The notes beneath the pieces were generated by a model. That model was not told where the DNA came from and ran no database searches. It saw only the letters and a program-made list of their open reading frames with translations. A stretch of DNA of 64,000 bases, taken from positions 930,001 to 994,000 of the forward strand of contig NZ_JAAOYM010000001.1 of assembly GCF_011761185.1 (NCBI RefSeq), written 5' to 3'. The stretch is from Saccharomonospora amisosensis (GTDB lineage Bacteria > Actinomycetota > Actinomycetes > Mycobacteriales > Pseudonocardiaceae). Made by a program: the position numbers and the translations under genes. Shown here piece by piece: positions 1 to 9,409 of this stretch (positions are counted from its first letter, which is position 1; each line of letters begins with the position of its first letter).

Positions 1-165
1 GAACTGGACATGATGCACCTCTGCCGCGGTGAGATCGTCCTTGCCCGCCAGCGTCTTCGCGATCCGCAGCACGAAGGCGTCGACCTCGTTCTTGGCATAG
101 CCCCTGCGCCCGATGGCGGCGTTGCCGAACTCGATGTTGCGCACGTCCTCAGCGGTGAACGACAT
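1..165 (-). CDS. DivIVA domain-containing protein, N-terminal part
   Basis: The 55 codons visible read leftward out of the window, so the C-terminus is missing. The start ATG is at 165-163. The segment MSFTAEDVRNIEFG followed by GRRGYAKNEVDAF is the classic DivIVA N-terminal signature, with the GY...EVDaF helix that precedes the coiled coil. Actinobacterial DivIVA-domain proteins bind curved membrane or act as small cell-division accessory factors. The family is firm; whether this is Wag31-like or a short paralogue cannot be told from the fragment. Confidence 0.8.
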   Translation of the reverse strand, partial: MSFTAEDVRNIEFGNAAIGRRGYAKNEVDAFVLRIAKTLAGKDDLTAAEVHHVQF

Positions 166-329
166 GAAACCTCTCCAAGGTCAGGCACGATCGGCTCAAC
201 ACCGTCGTAGTCCCCGTCGTAGCCGCAGCGAGAACGTCGGAAAACCCCGGCACGGAATCATCGACTCGAACAGGTGGCCGCGACCACGCCTGTGGGTGAA
301 GGTTTCGGAGTGACCGGGCAGCGCGGTCG

Positions 330-929
330 TCAGCGGGTGTGGAAGCTGTTCTGTGCCGCCGCGAGCCCTCGGCCGAGCAGTTCGGTGACCGCGTCCGCGC
401 ACAGGTCGATGTTGAGCGCCAACTCCTTGCGCTCGGTCGTGGAGAAGTCCTTCAACACGAAATCGGCCGGGTCCATGCGACCGGGGGGACGCCCGATGCC
501 GAACCGCACCCGGTAGAAGTCGCCGGTGCCGAGCGACTTGGCGATCGAGCGCAGTCCGTTGTGGCCACCGGCGCCGCCGCCGAACTTCAACCGTACCGAG
601 CCGTACGGCAGGTCCAGCTCGTCGTGCACGACCACGATGCCTTCGGCTGGGATCTTGAAGAACCGGGCGGCGCCGGCGACGGGCCCGCCGGAGAGGTTCA
701 TGAATGATCGGGGCTTGGTGAGCACGGCCCTACGGCCTGCGAGGTGACCCTGCAACACCTCGGCGCCGCTCTTGTGCGCCTTGAACTTCCCGCCGACCCG
801 CGCGGCGAGTTCGTCCAGCACGAGATAGCCGATGTTGTGCCGATTGCCCTCGTATCGGGGGCCTGGATTGCCGAGGCCGACAAGCAGTACCTGCTCGCCG
901 GCCCCGGGCACGTCCTGCTCCACCGCCAC
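330..929 (-). CDS. pth: Peptidyl-tRNA hydrolase
   Basis: This 199-residue cytosolic esterase recycles peptidyl-tRNAs that drop off ribosomes by cleaving the peptide from the tRNA. The family residues are all present: N21 in GLGNPGPRYEGNRHNIG, catalytic H31, N78 in SFMNLSG, D103 in VVVHDELDLP and N124 in GGHNGLRS. These correspond to E. coli N10, H20, N68, D93 and N114. The length is normal. It lies 3 bp downstream of rplY in the same orientation, so the two are almost certainly cotranscribed, an arrangement common in Actinobacteria. Confidence 0.97.
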   Translation of the reverse strand: MAVEQDVPGAGEQVLLVGLGNPGPRYEGNRHNIGYLVLDELAARVGGKFKAHKSGAEVLQGHLAGRRAVLTKPRSFMNLSGGPVAGAARFFKIPAEGIVVVHDELDLPYGSVRLKFGGGAGGHNGLRSIAKSLGTGDFYRVRFGIGRPPGRMDPADFVLKDFSTTERKELALNIDLCADAVTELLGRGLAAAQNSFHTR

Positions 930-932
930 CGG

Positions 933-1580
933 CTACGCGCCGTTCTCGGCGCTTTCCGGTTTCTCCTCGACAACGCCCGCGCCTTCGGTGTCGACCTCGG
1001 CCTCCATGGCCGCCTCGGTCGGGGCCTCGTTGATGGCGGCCACCAGGTAGTCAGGGTCGGTAACCAGCCTGGCACCCGTGGGCAGCGTCACCTGCGAGGC
1101 GGAGATCTGCGTGCCGGATTCGGTGCCCTCGATGGAGACCTCGATCTGCTCGGGGATGTGCAGGGCCTCCACCTCGATCGACAGGGTGTCGAGGTCCTGG
1201 TTGACCAGGGTGCCGGGGCCGGGCTGGCCGACGAGCACCACGGGGACGTCCACGGTGACCTTCTCGCCACGGTGCACCACGAGCAGGTCCACATGCTCGA
1301 TGTAGTTCTTCAGCGGGTGCACCGTCACCGTCTTGGTCAGCGCCAGCTCGGTGGCCTTCTCGGCCCTGTCCGTCGCGCCAGCGACGTCGAGCGTCAGCAC
1401 CGCGTTCTGGCCGTTCTCCCGGATCACCCTCGCGAAGTCGATCGCGGGCAGTGCCAGGTGCCTCGGGTCAACGCCGTGGCCGTAGAGCACCGCGGGGATC
1501 TTGCCTGCGCGGCGGGTACGGCGCGCGGCGCCCTTGCCGAACTCGGTGCGTGGTTCGACCGTCAGACGTACCTCGGACAC
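933..1580 (-). CDS. rplY: 50S ribosomal protein L25/general stress protein Ctc
   Basis: The 215-residue protein has the N-terminal L25 5S-rRNA-binding fold ([30 protein letters not shown]), then the TL5/Ctc beta domain. It ends in an acidic, Glu/Ala-rich tail of about 30 residues typical of actinobacterial Ctc proteins. The GTG start at 1580 is preceded by AAGGAG nine bases upstream. It is followed at once by pth and probably shares its transcript. The long form is thought to stabilise 5S rRNA in the large subunit, with stress-related roles in Gram-positives. Confidence 0.96.
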   Translation of the reverse strand: MSEVRLTVEPRTEFGKGAARRTRRAGKIPAVLYGHGVDPRHLALPAIDFARVIRENGQNAVLTLDVAGATDRAEKATELALTKTVTVHPLKNYIEHVDLLVVHRGEKVTVDVPVVLVGQPGPGTLVNQDLDTLSIEVEALHIPEQIEVSIEGTESGTQISASQVTLPTGARLVTDPDYLVAAINEAPTEAAMEAEVDTEGAGVVEEKPESAENGA

Positions 1581-1741
1581 GGGGATGCACTCCTTGGGGT
1601 GGGTCAGGGGGCGTTGCTCTTCGGCTGTCCGGCGGCGAGGCTCGCAAGACGTGCGTGCACGGCGTGGCCACTCAAGCCGCCGCGTCGATCACGTCGGACG
1701 CCGAGCCTCACTCCGGACGGCGCCCGCCTCGCCGAGACAAC

Positions 1742-1759
1742 CTGGATAGTCTAATCCAG
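1742..1759. terminator. Perfect hairpin between prs and rplY
   Basis: CTGGAT and ATCCAG form a six-base inverted repeat separated by six bases, 60 bp beyond the prs stop. On the minus strand the 3' flank is TTGTCTCGG, a poor U-tract. It may be a weak terminator of prs, or the dyad may overlap a promoter for rplY-pth, since its centre reads TAGACT on the minus strand. Confidence 0.35.
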
Positions 1760-1819
1760 CGGTTTTCCCCGTCCTGAGGGGCCCGGTCGTTCGTGGTCAC
1801 GGACCCCCGTGCGGTTCGC

Positions 1820-2800
1820 TCAGGCGCTGCCGTCGAACAGACTCGTCACCGAACCGTCCTCGAAGACCTCCTGGATGGCGCGGGCGAGCAGCGGAGCGAT
1901 CGACAGCACAGTCAGTCCTGCGAAGCGCTTCTCGTCCGGGATCGGCAGCGTGTTGGTGACGATCACCTCGCGAGCCTTGCAGCTCGACAGCCGCTCGGTC
2001 GCGGGGTCGGAAAGGATGCCGTGGGTGGAGGCGATGACCACGTCGGCCGCACCCTCCTCAAGCAACGCGTCGGCGGCCTTTGTGATGGTGCCACCGGTGT
2101 CGATCATGTCGTCGATGAGCACGCACAGCCTGCCACGGACGTGCCCGACGACGCGGTTGGCGACAGCCTGGTTCGGTTTGTCCGGATCGCGAGTCTTGTG
2201 GATGAACGCGATCGGCCTGTCGCCGAGCTGCTGTGCCCACTTCTCGGCAAGCCGGACCCGGCCGGAATCCGGCGAGACCACGGTGATGTCGGCATCGCCG
2301 TAGGTGTCGTTGATGTGTTCGGCGAGCACCGTCTGCGCAAGCAGGTGGTCGACCGGCCCGTCGAAGAAGCCCTGGATCTGCGCCGTGTGCAGATCGACCG
2401 TCATGATCCGGTCGGCGCCCGCCGTCTTGAACAGGTCAGCGATGAGCCGCGCCGAGATCGGCTCGCGACCCTTGTGCTTCTTGTCCTGCCGCGAATACGG
2501 GTAGAACGGCATGATCACCGTGATCCGCTTGGCGCTGGCACGCTTGAGCGCGTCCACCATCACGAGCTGTTCCATGATCCACTCGTTGATGGGGGGTGGG
2601 AAGCTTTGGATGACGAAGGCGTCCGTGCCGCGCACCGACTCCTGGAACCGCACGTAGATCTCGCCGTTGGCGAAGGAGTGCACCGTCTGCGGGGTGATCG
2701 TCACGTTGAGGTGCTTGGCCACCTCTTCGGCGAGTTCGACATGCGAACGGCCGGAGAAGAGCATGAGGTTCTTCTTCGGCGTGCCGGACTTCGGGCTCAT
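1820..2800 (-). CDS. prs: Ribose-phosphate pyrophosphokinase (PRPP synthase)
   Basis: The 326-residue enzyme makes PRPP from ribose-5-phosphate and ATP for nucleotide, His, Trp and arabinogalactan precursor synthesis. Visible motifs are the flexible-loop region around residues 101-115 ([14 protein letters not shown]), [11 protein letters not shown] with the catalytic His near 138, [10 protein letters not shown] near 174, and the PRPP loop [12 protein letters not shown] at about 228-239. The start chosen is the ATG at 2800, whose TGA-overlapping ATGA links it to glmU. A longer in-frame extension lacks protein-like composition. The glmU-prs pair is characteristic of Actinobacteria. Confidence 0.97.
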   Translation of the reverse strand: MSPKSGTPKKNLMLFSGRSHVELAEEVAKHLNVTITPQTVHSFANGEIYVRFQESVRGTDAFVIQSFPPPINEWIMEQLVMVDALKRASAKRITVIMPFYPYSRQDKKHKGREPISARLIADLFKTAGADRIMTVDLHTAQIQGFFDGPVDHLLAQTVLAEHINDTYGDADITVVSPDSGRVRLAEKWAQQLGDRPIAFIHKTRDPDKPNQAVANRVVGHVRGRLCVLIDDMIDTGGTITKAADALLEEGAADVVIASTHGILSDPATERLSSCKAREVIVTNTLPIPDEKRFAGLTVLSIAPLLARAIQEVFEDGSVTSLFDGSA

Positions 2801-4269
2801 TGTGGTGACTCCCCGTCGGTGTCGGATTCCTGTCGCGAGGAGAGGGCCCGCTCGGCCGCCTCCGCCGCGGGGGTGCCCGGCCTGCGCCGGACCACCCAAC
2901 CTTCGATGTTGCGTTGTGGTGACTCCGAGATCGCCAGCGCGCCCGGGGGCACGTCGTGGCGAATGACGGTCCCCGCGCCGCTGTACGCGCCGTCGCCCAC
3001 GGTCACCGGTGCGACGAACATGGTGTCCGAGCCGGTCCGAACGTGGGAGCCCACGGTGGTGTGCCGCTTGTGCACACCGTCGTAGTTGACGAACACGCTG
3101 GAGGCACCGATGTTGCTGTACTCCCCAATAGTCGCATCACCGACGTAGGTCAGGTGCGGCACCTTGCTACCGGTACCGATGTCGGCCTTCTTCGTCTCTA
3201 CGAACGTGCCGATCTTGCCGTGCTCGCCGAGCCGAGTTCCTGGCCGCAGGTAGGCGAACGGGCCCACCGACGCGCCATCGCCGATGGTGGAATCACTGGC
3301 GTGGGTGCGGACGACACTCGCACCCGCGCCGACGGCGACGTTGCTCAGCGTGGTGTCGGGCCCCACCCGTGCGCCCTCCGCGACCGTGGTCCCTCCGTGC
3401 AGTTGCACGTTCGGCGCGACGATCACGTCGCGCTCCAGGGTCACGTCGGAGTCGATCCAGGTGGTCGCGGGGTCGACCACGGTCACCCCCGCCAGCTGCC
3501 AGTGCCGCACGATGCGCCGGTTGAGTTCGGCACCGAGGGCGGCGAGCTGGACCCGGTCGTTGACCCCCTCGGTCAACCACGGATCGGAGACCACGAGCGC
3601 GCCGATTCCCCTGCCTTGTTCCCTGGCGATGCCGAGCACGTCGGTGAGGTACAACTCACCCTGCGAGTTGTCGGCCGACAGCCGGGCGAGGCCGTCTGCG
3701 AGCACCGCGGCGTCGAACGCGTACACCCCGGAGTTGATCTCGGTGATTTCCAGTTGCTCCGCCGTGGCGTCGGCGTGCTCGACGATGCCGACAACGTTGC
3801 CGTCGTTGTCGCGCAGGATCCGGCCGTAGCCGCTGGGGTCGGCGACCACGGCGGTCAGCACGGTGACCGCGTCGCCACTGTGCGTGTGCTCCGCCAGCAA
3901 CTCCGACAGCGTCGTGGTGTCCAGCAGCGGCACATCGCCGTAGGTGACGAGCACGGTGCCGGACAGTTGCGGTGGCAGTTCCGCCAGTGCGCACGACACC
4001 GCGTGTCCGGTGCCGCGCTGGTGTTCCTGCACGGCGGTGGCCACGGGCCTGCCGAGTGCCTTGCCGATGTGGTCCAGGTGTTCGGTCACGGCATCCCGCC
4101 CGTGCCCGACGACAACGACGAGCCGTTCGGGGTCCAGACCCGCGGCCGCACGGACGGCGTGCTCGACCAGCGGCCGCCCCGCGATCGAATGCAGCACCTT
4201 CGGTGTCGCCGAGCGCATGCGGGTGCCCTCACCAGCGGCGAGGATCACTGTACTGAGTGGGCCGGTCAC
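2797..4269 (-). CDS. glmU: Bifunctional GlmU: UDP-GlcNAc pyrophosphorylase / glucosamine-1-phosphate acetyltransferase
   Basis: This bifunctional enzyme makes UDP-GlcNAc for peptidoglycan and the arabinogalactan linker. The N-terminal uridylyltransferase shows [11 protein letters not shown] and the downstream [10 protein letters not shown] metal site. The C-terminal half is a left-handed beta helix of hexapeptide repeats carrying [17 protein letters not shown] and the [12 protein letters not shown] active-site strand. I chose the GTG at 4269 because GAGGAG sits four bases upstream; a TTG at 4281 would add four residues. The stop overlaps the prs start (ATGA), implying translational coupling. 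The length of 490 fits actinobacterial GlmU. Confidence 0.96.
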   Translation of the reverse strand: MTGPLSTVILAAGEGTRMRSATPKVLHSIAGRPLVEHAVRAAAGLDPERLVVVVGHGRDAVTEHLDHIGKALGRPVATAVQEHQRGTGHAVSCALAELPPQLSGTVLVTYGDVPLLDTTTLSELLAEHTHSGDAVTVLTAVVADPSGYGRILRDNDGNVVGIVEHADATAEQLEITEINSGVYAFDAAVLADGLARLSADNSQGELYLTDVLGIAREQGRGIGALVVSDPWLTEGVNDRVQLAALGAELNRRIVRHWQLAGVTVVDPATTWIDSDVTLERDVIVAPNVQLHGGTTVAEGARVGPDTTLSNVAVGAGASVVRTHASDSTIGDGASVGPFAYLRPGTRLGEHGKIGTFVETKKADIGTGSKVPHLTYVGDATIGEYSNIGASSVFVNYDGVHKRHTTVGSHVRTGSDTMFVAPVTVGDGAYSGAGTVIRHDVPPGALAISESPQRNIEGWVVRRRPGTPAAEAAERALSSRQESDTDGESPQ

Positions 4270-4317
4270 GGCACTCCTCAATCTGGGAACTGGCTAGCTT
4301 TTCGACGGGCCACGATC

Positions 4318-6039
4318 CTACGTGCCCTCGTCGTCGCCGCACGCCGGGCTCGAAGCGGCCGGGTCCGCCTCGGTTTTCGCGTCGGTGTCGGTGTCGGTGC
4401 CGGGGGAGGGGCTGGCGGCGATCTGGTTGCCGCCTTTGCGCTTGGCCTGGTACATCGCGGCGTCGGCCCTGGAGAGCACCTCCTCGGCCCGCTCCTGTGG
4501 GCGCAAGGACACCAAACCGACCGAAAGCGTCACGCCGTGCGACAGGTGCTCCGGCAGTGAGGCCACCGCCTTGATGGAACGGGTGAGTGCCTGGGTGGCG
4601 GCCGAAACCGGCGCGCCGGGCAGCAGGATCACGAACTCGTCACCGCCGTAGCGGGCCACCACGTCGTCACCGCGCAGCGCGTCCCGCAGCGTGCTCGCCA
4701 CGACGCGCAGCACATCGTCTCCCTCGGCGTGGGAGTACTGGTCGTTGACGTCCTTGAAGCCGTCCAGGTCCACCAGCGCGACCGACAGCGGCTGCGCGTC
4801 CACGGAAGCGGCGAGCGAGCGCAGCCGTTCGTCGAGTGCTCTTCGGTTGGGCAGGCTGGTGAGCGGGTCCTGCAGTGCCTGCTGGGTGACAGCGCCGTGC
4901 TCGGCGGAGAGTCGTTCGTGCTCACGCCTGGTGTTGAGGGTGGCGATCTGCGACTCACGCAGCGACCACAACTCGGCCTCCAGTGCCGAGGCGTAGTCGG
5001 CCAGCAGCGTGAGCGGGGCCAGTTCCTCCGCTTGCGCAATCTCAACGCCCGGCTTGCCCGCGCCCAGCCTCGCCAACTCGCGCACCAGGTTGAGCCGCAT
5101 CGAGGGCTGCGAGTTGTCCTCCGCCTCGGTGTGCCTGGTGTCCAGCAGCACTTCCATCGCCTCGTCCGTCCTGCCGTCCGCGTCGAGACAGCGGGCGAGC
5201 GCGATGGCGACGAGGATGTTCTCGTGCGGGTAGCCCTTTCCTCCGCTCAGCTTGTGGAGTCGTTCGATGTGCGCGGCGGCGGGCGCGGCCAGCGCGAGCG
5301 ACGCGGCGAGCAGCCCGACCTGCTCGATGGCGGGTACTCCCGGCTTGCGGGGAAACAGCGACTCCGCGAACGGGGCTTCCGCCGCGATCGTCATGGACGC
5401 GGCCGTGCGGAACTTCTCACCCGCCTCCTCGTCGCGCCCAACCCGTTCCAGCCGCAGTCCCCACCCAAGCAGCATCTTGATGCGGTTCATCAGCAGCAGG
5501 GTGATCTCGTGCGGTCCCGCGCTGTCCCTGATCGCCTGGTGGGCGCGTGCGATGACCTCCTCGGCGGCCTCGTACACCCCGAGCTGGTTGAGCACGATCC
5601 AGCAGTCGTTGAGCGCGGAGGACAACAGCCGGTCCCAAGCGCGCCTGCCGAGTTGGTTGTCGGTGTTGGGTGCGTCGTCCAGCAGCGCGAGTGCCCTGGC
5701 GATCTCGGTGAGGGCGGCGTCCTCCTGTCCGGTGACGACGAGGCCGCGTCCCCGCAGCGCGTGAGCGTCGGCGCGCAGCAGCGAGAGACCGTGCCGCTTG
5801 GTGTGCGCCAGCATCTCGTCGAGCAGCGGTTCGGCCTCGTCCACCATGCCGCGCGTGATCAGGCGGGAGACCGCGGCAGCCCGCAGCAGTTGGGCGACGA
5901 GTACGGGTTCGCCCCTGCGCTGTGCTTCCTCCAGCAGCTCGTCGAGAGTCTCGACGACCTTCAGCTGTTCGGTGCGGTCGCTGCGTTGTACGGCGGCGAT
6001 GAGTTCGCGGGCGCGGCCGAGTAGCCAGGCGTCAGACAT
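4318..6039 (-). CDS. GGDEF-domain diguanylate cyclase with TPR-like N-terminus
   Basis: The predicted cytosolic protein has 573 residues. Residues 1-330 are helical and TPR-like, with no membrane segment, followed by a short coiled coil (LREHERLSAEHGAVTQQ, allowing for ambiguity) and a C-terminal GGDEF domain. The active-site loop ARYGGDEFVILLPG is intact near residue 463. Five residues upstream lies RGDD, an intact RxxD inhibitory site, so the enzyme is predicted to make cyclic di-GMP and be feedback-inhibited. The start at 6039 (MSDAWLL) is preferred; a GTG at 6102 would add 21 residues of low-complexity sequence. Confidence 0.88.
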   Translation of the reverse strand: MSDAWLLGRARELIAAVQRSDRTEQLKVVETLDELLEEAQRRGEPVLVAQLLRAAAVSRLITRGMVDEAEPLLDEMLAHTKRHGLSLLRADAHALRGRGLVVTGQEDAALTEIARALALLDDAPNTDNQLGRRAWDRLLSSALNDCWIVLNQLGVYEAAEEVIARAHQAIRDSAGPHEITLLLMNRIKMLLGWGLRLERVGRDEEAGEKFRTAASMTIAAEAPFAESLFPRKPGVPAIEQVGLLAASLALAAPAAAHIERLHKLSGGKGYPHENILVAIALARCLDADGRTDEAMEVLLDTRHTEAEDNSQPSMRLNLVRELARLGAGKPGVEIAQAEELAPLTLLADYASALEAELWSLRESQIATLNTRREHERLSAEHGAVTQQALQDPLTSLPNRRALDERLRSLAASVDAQPLSVALVDLDGFKDVNDQYSHAEGDDVLRVVASTLRDALRGDDVVARYGGDEFVILLPGAPVSAATQALTRSIKAVASLPEHLSHGVTLSVGLVSLRPQERAEEVLSRADAAMYQAKRKGGNQIAASPSPGTDTDTDAKTEADPAASSPACGDDEGT

Positions 6040-6142
6040 GTCGCCCAACGCCGGGCGCCGCTGGTCTTGCGCGTCAAGGCCGTCGCCGTGCAGCCGCCTC
6101 ACACCCCCTACCGGCCTTCGTCCCGCGCCTGGAGCCGGGAAG

Positions 6143-6214
6143 CTCCGCCGCCAGGGCTCGAACCTGGACTGTCAGAACCAAAATCTGAAGTGCTGCCAAT
6201 TACACTACGGCGGA
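6143..6214 (-). tRNA. tRNA-Gln(UUG)
   Basis: The minus strand folds as a 72-nt cloverleaf: acceptor TCCGCCG pairs with CGGCGGA, the anticodon loop reads TTTTGGT (anticodon TTG), and the T-arm contains GGTTCGAGCC. G is the discriminator base, as expected for Gln, and CCA is not encoded. Confidence 0.95.
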
Positions 6215-6310
6215 TCACGCCTGGTCAGGATAGCCAGTAGCGAAACGGGTACTCGCCACGGGGCGGTGCAGCCGGATTTCGGCTCTCCCCAGGCCTTCCT
6301 ACCTCCTGTA

Positions 6311-6323
6311 CCGTAACTTACGG
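6311..6323. promoter_or_regulatory. Palindromic operator candidate upstream of the desaturase
   Basis: CCGTAA-C-TTACGG is a near-perfect 6-1-6 palindrome about 55 bp before the desaturase start. Its size and position suit a TetR-type lipid regulator. The TetR gene immediately downstream of the desaturase is the obvious candidate to bind it, by inference only. Confidence 0.4.
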
Positions 6324-6377
6324 AAACGTAGGTAAGGCCACCCTTGCCAGCTTGTATCAGAGAAAGAAGTGAAGTGC

Positions 6378-7331
6378 ATGACGGCGACCCTCGAAGGTGC
6401 CTCGGCACCAGCCGCCAAAGGCCCCAAACCCATCATCGACGGCAGGCGCACGACCGGCCTGCAAAGCGCGATCTATCTCGGGGTCCTCGCCCCGCTCGCC
6501 GCGCTGATCGCAGCGGTGCCCTTCGCGTGGGGCTGGGGTCTCACCTGGGTTGACGTTGGGTTGTTCCTGTTCTTCTACGTTGTCAGCGGCCTTGGTATCA
6601 CGGTGGCGTTCCACCGCCACTTCACGCACGGGTCGTTCAAGGCGAAGCCGTGGTTGCGTGTCTTGCTCGGCATTGCAGGGAGCATGGCGGTGCAGGGGCC
6701 ACTCATCACGTGGGTGGCCGACCATCGCAGGCACCACGCGTTCTCCGACAGGGAGGGCGATCCCCACTCGCCGTGGTTGTTCGGAACCTCGCCGCTGGCC
6801 ATCGCCAGGGGCTTCTGGCACGCGCACATGGGTTGGCTGTTCGAGCGCGACCGCAGCAACGCGGAGCGGTTCGCTCCCGACCTGCTCAAGGACCCCGCGA
6901 TGCGCAAGGTCGACGAGTTGTTCTGGCTGTGGACGGTGTTGTCGCTGACGTTGCCCGCGCTGATCGGCGGACTTGTCACCTGGTCGCTTTGGGGCGCGGT
7001 GACCGCGTTCTTCTGGGCCGGTCTGGTACGGGTGTGCGTCCTGCACCACGTGACCTGGTCGGTGAACTCGATCTGCCACATGATCGGTGAGCGACCCTTC
7101 ATGGCGAGGGACCGCTCGGCGAACTTCTGGCCGCTGGCGATCTTCTCGTTCGGCGAGTCGTGGCACAACCTGCACCACGCCGACCCCACCTCGGCCAGGC
7201 ACGGCGTGCAGCGCGGTCAGATCGACATCTCCGCCCGGCTCATCTGGGCGTTCGAAAAGCTCGGCTGGGCCTACAACGTGCGCTGGCCGACGCCGACAAG
7301 GCTGGCCAAGCTCGCTGTCGACGCGACGTAA
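6378..7331 (+). CDS. Membrane acyl-CoA/fatty-acid desaturase (DesA3-like)
   Basis: This 317-residue membrane-bound non-haem diiron desaturase has the three histidine boxes of the stearoyl-CoA Delta9 class: HRHFTH at 79-84, HRRHH at 116-120 and HNLHH near 262-266. Hydrophobic segments at about 30-75 and 180-225 fit four transmembrane helices. It would insert a cis double bond into acyl chains to control membrane fluidity. The ATG at 6378 is preferred over a GTG at 6369. A palindromic operator candidate lies upstream and a TetR gene follows, suggesting a regulated lipid unit. The electron-donor reductase is not adjacent. Confidence 0.93.
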   Translation: MTATLEGASAPAAKGPKPIIDGRRTTGLQSAIYLGVLAPLAALIAAVPFAWGWGLTWVDVGLFLFFYVVSGLGITVAFHRHFTHGSFKAKPWLRVLLGIAGSMAVQGPLITWVADHRRHHAFSDREGDPHSPWLFGTSPLAIARGFWHAHMGWLFERDRSNAERFAPDLLKDPAMRKVDELFWLWTVLSLTLPALIGGLVTWSLWGAVTAFFWAGLVRVCVLHHVTWSVNSICHMIGERPFMARDRSANFWPLAIFSFGESWHNLHHADPTSARHGVQRGQIDISARLIWAFEKLGWAYNVRWPTPTRLAKLAVDAT

Positions 7332-7366
7332 GCCTCGCGCCCGCGAGCCGCTTGTACGCTGCCAGG

Positions 7367-8041
7367 GTGGCGGCAAGACGGCGGGCGAAGCGCGACCGGG
7401 TCACCGGGGCGAGACCGAACGCCCCGGTGACCCGGGTGCGCATGACCGGTACGGAACGAAGACAGCAACTACTCAACGTCGCGCGAGAACTCTTCGCGGA
7501 GAAAGGCTTCGACGGCGCGTCGATCGAGGAGATCGCGCATCGGGCCAACGTGTCGAAGCCGGTGGTCTACGAGCACTTCGGCGGCAAGGAAGGCATCTAC
7601 GCCGTCGTGGTGGACAGGGAGACACAGTCCCTGCTCGACCGCATGGTGTCCACTTTGCATGGTGGGCACCCGAGGGCGATGCTGGAGCAGGCGGCGGTGG
7701 CCCTGCTCAGTTACGTCGAGGACTCTCACGACGGCTTTCGCATACTGGTGCGCGACTCGCCGGTCGCCAGCACCACCGGCACGTTCTCAACGCTGCTCAA
7801 CGACATCGCGAGTCAGGTGGAGCACATACTCGGGCAGCAGTTCTCCGCCCGCGGTTACGACGGCAAGTTGGCAGCCCTCTACGCGCAGGCGCTCGTGGGC
7901 ATGGTGGCGCTGACGGGTCAGTGGTGGCTCGACGCCCGAAAACCCAAGCGTGACGAGGTTGCCGCCCACCTGGTGAACCTCGCGTGGAACGGGCTCTCCC
8001 ATCTGGAACACAAGCCCAAGCTCCGGCTGACCGATTCCTGA
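7367..8041 (+). CDS. TetR/AcrR family transcriptional regulator
   Basis: The protein has an N-terminal TetR DNA-binding domain: RRQQLLNVARELFAEKGF, then SIEEIAHRANVSKPVVYEHF with the Y-x-HF end of the recognition helix. An all-helical ligand domain follows. I chose the GTG at 7367 (224 residues), just after an AGGG; an ATG at 7442 would give 199 residues and start right at the domain. It lies 35 bp downstream of the desaturase on the same strand, so it may be its autoregulated repressor. Confidence 0.88.
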   Translation: MAARRRAKRDRVTGARPNAPVTRVRMTGTERRQQLLNVARELFAEKGFDGASIEEIAHRANVSKPVVYEHFGGKEGIYAVVVDRETQSLLDRMVSTLHGGHPRAMLEQAAVALLSYVEDSHDGFRILVRDSPVASTTGTFSTLLNDIASQVEHILGQQFSARGYDGKLAALYAQALVGMVALTGQWWLDARKPKRDEVAAHLVNLAWNGLSHLEHKPKLRLTDS

Positions 8042-8083
8042 ACCCCGCCGGTCGCCGCCCGAGTGGGACGGACGTGGGGCAGC

Positions 8084-9286
8084 TCAGCCGCCCGAGTTCG
8101 CGGGTGTCACGCGGAACAGCTTGTCGTCACTGCCTGTCGAGGTGGTGACATACAGCGCGCCGTCCGCGGCGCGGCGCACGGCTCGCAGCCTGCCGAACCG
8201 GTCGTTGAACTCCGCGGGCAGCACGACGTGGCTCACCTCGCCGCCCCCGGAATCCAACAGGAACAGCAACATCTTCTGGCCGCGAAGCGCGACAACGGAC
8301 AGCGCGCCGTTGAGATCGCCCCACTGCTGACCGGAAACGAACGCCGCGCCCGAAGGGGCCTCCGTCGACGAGGCCCCTGATGTCCACAGCGGAGGAACCG
8401 CGTTGGGGAATCGCTGCAGGTCGGTCATCGGCACGTCCTCGTCGTAGTGCTCGACGGTGCCACCCCGGGACGGGTCCCACCCGTAGTTGCCGCCCGGCTG
8501 GAGGCGGTTCATCTCGTCGAAGCCGGTGGGCCCGTGCTCGGAGATGTAGACCTGGCCCGTGCCGGGCCGCACCGCGACCCCCTGGACGTTGCGGTGGCCG
8601 TAGGTGTAGACCCTGCGCTCGTTGGGGTTGGTCGAAGAAGCGAACGGGTTGTCCGGCAGCCCTTTTCCGGTGCGCAGGTCGATGCGCAACACCTTGCCGC
8701 CAAGGCTCGTCCGGTCCTGCGGGATCGTCGGGTCGCTCGCGGTGTCTCCGGTGCCGACCAGCAACGCGCCGTCGGCCGCGATGGTGGGGCGGCAACCGGA
8801 ATGGCGTCCGCTTTCGTTGATCGGCAGTCCGGTCAGCAGATCGCGCACCCGGGTGGCGGCGCGGTAGTCCGGTGACAGCCGCCAGGTGACCAACCGGATG
8901 TCCACCGGCTGCCCGTTCTCCTGGTAGGTCTGGCACATGGTGAACTCCCGGGTCCGATCGAAGTCCGGGTGCACCACCATTCCCATCAGCCCGCCCTCGC
9001 CCTGCACGTAGATGTCGGACAGATCGGCGCGGACCCGCGTCGCCGTCGTCCCTTCGACGAGCGTGAGCCTGGCCGGACGCTCGGTGACCAGTACCCGCCC
9101 GTCCGGCAGGAAGCCCACGTCCCAGCCGTGCTCCAGCCCGCCCACCACCTCGGCCACGTTCATCGGTTGTCGTGCGGCTGTCGTCGTCGGCGCGGCGTCG
9201 GCAAGCTCGTCGGAACCGTTGCCCCCGCATGCGGTGAGAACGCCGAGGAGGATGGCCGCGATGATTCCCGGCACTGGAGCTCGCAT
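8084..9286 (-). CDS. Secreted PQQ-type sugar (glucose/sorbosone) dehydrogenase lipoprotein
   Basis: The 400-residue protein begins with a lipoprotein signal (LLGVLTAC, lipobox cysteine near residue 20). It then forms a six-bladed beta-propeller of the GSDH/sorbosone dehydrogenase family: [87 protein letters not shown]. Such proteins oxidise aldoses extracellularly using PQQ; the donor sugar here is unknown. It is divergent from mfd. An in-frame ORF continuing to 12,214 is antisense to mfd and is not part of the gene. Confidence 0.9.
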   Translation of the reverse strand: MRAPVPGIIAAILLGVLTACGGNGSDELADAAPTTTAARQPMNVAEVVGGLEHGWDVGFLPDGRVLVTERPARLTLVEGTTATRVRADLSDIYVQGEGGLMGMVVHPDFDRTREFTMCQTYQENGQPVDIRLVTWRLSPDYRAATRVRDLLTGLPINESGRHSGCRPTIAADGALLVGTGDTASDPTIPQDRTSLGGKVLRIDLRTGKGLPDNPFASSTNPNERRVYTYGHRNVQGVAVRPGTGQVYISEHGPTGFDEMNRLQPGGNYGWDPSRGGTVEHYDEDVPMTDLQRFPNAVPPLWTSGASSTEAPSGAAFVSGQQWGDLNGALSVVALRGQKMLLFLLDSGGGEVSHVVLPAEFNDRFGRLRAVRRAADGALYVTTSTGSDDKLFRVTPANSGG

Positions 9287-9409
9287 GGACCCCAGTCTGC
9301 CCCGGTGCGGGTTGCCGCGCCGCGTGAGTGGGAACGTACCCTGGAGCAGAGAGCCCCTGTGCCCCTCGTCCCGGGCAGGGGTATGTCTTATGTAAGGGGA
9401 TTTCCAGCC

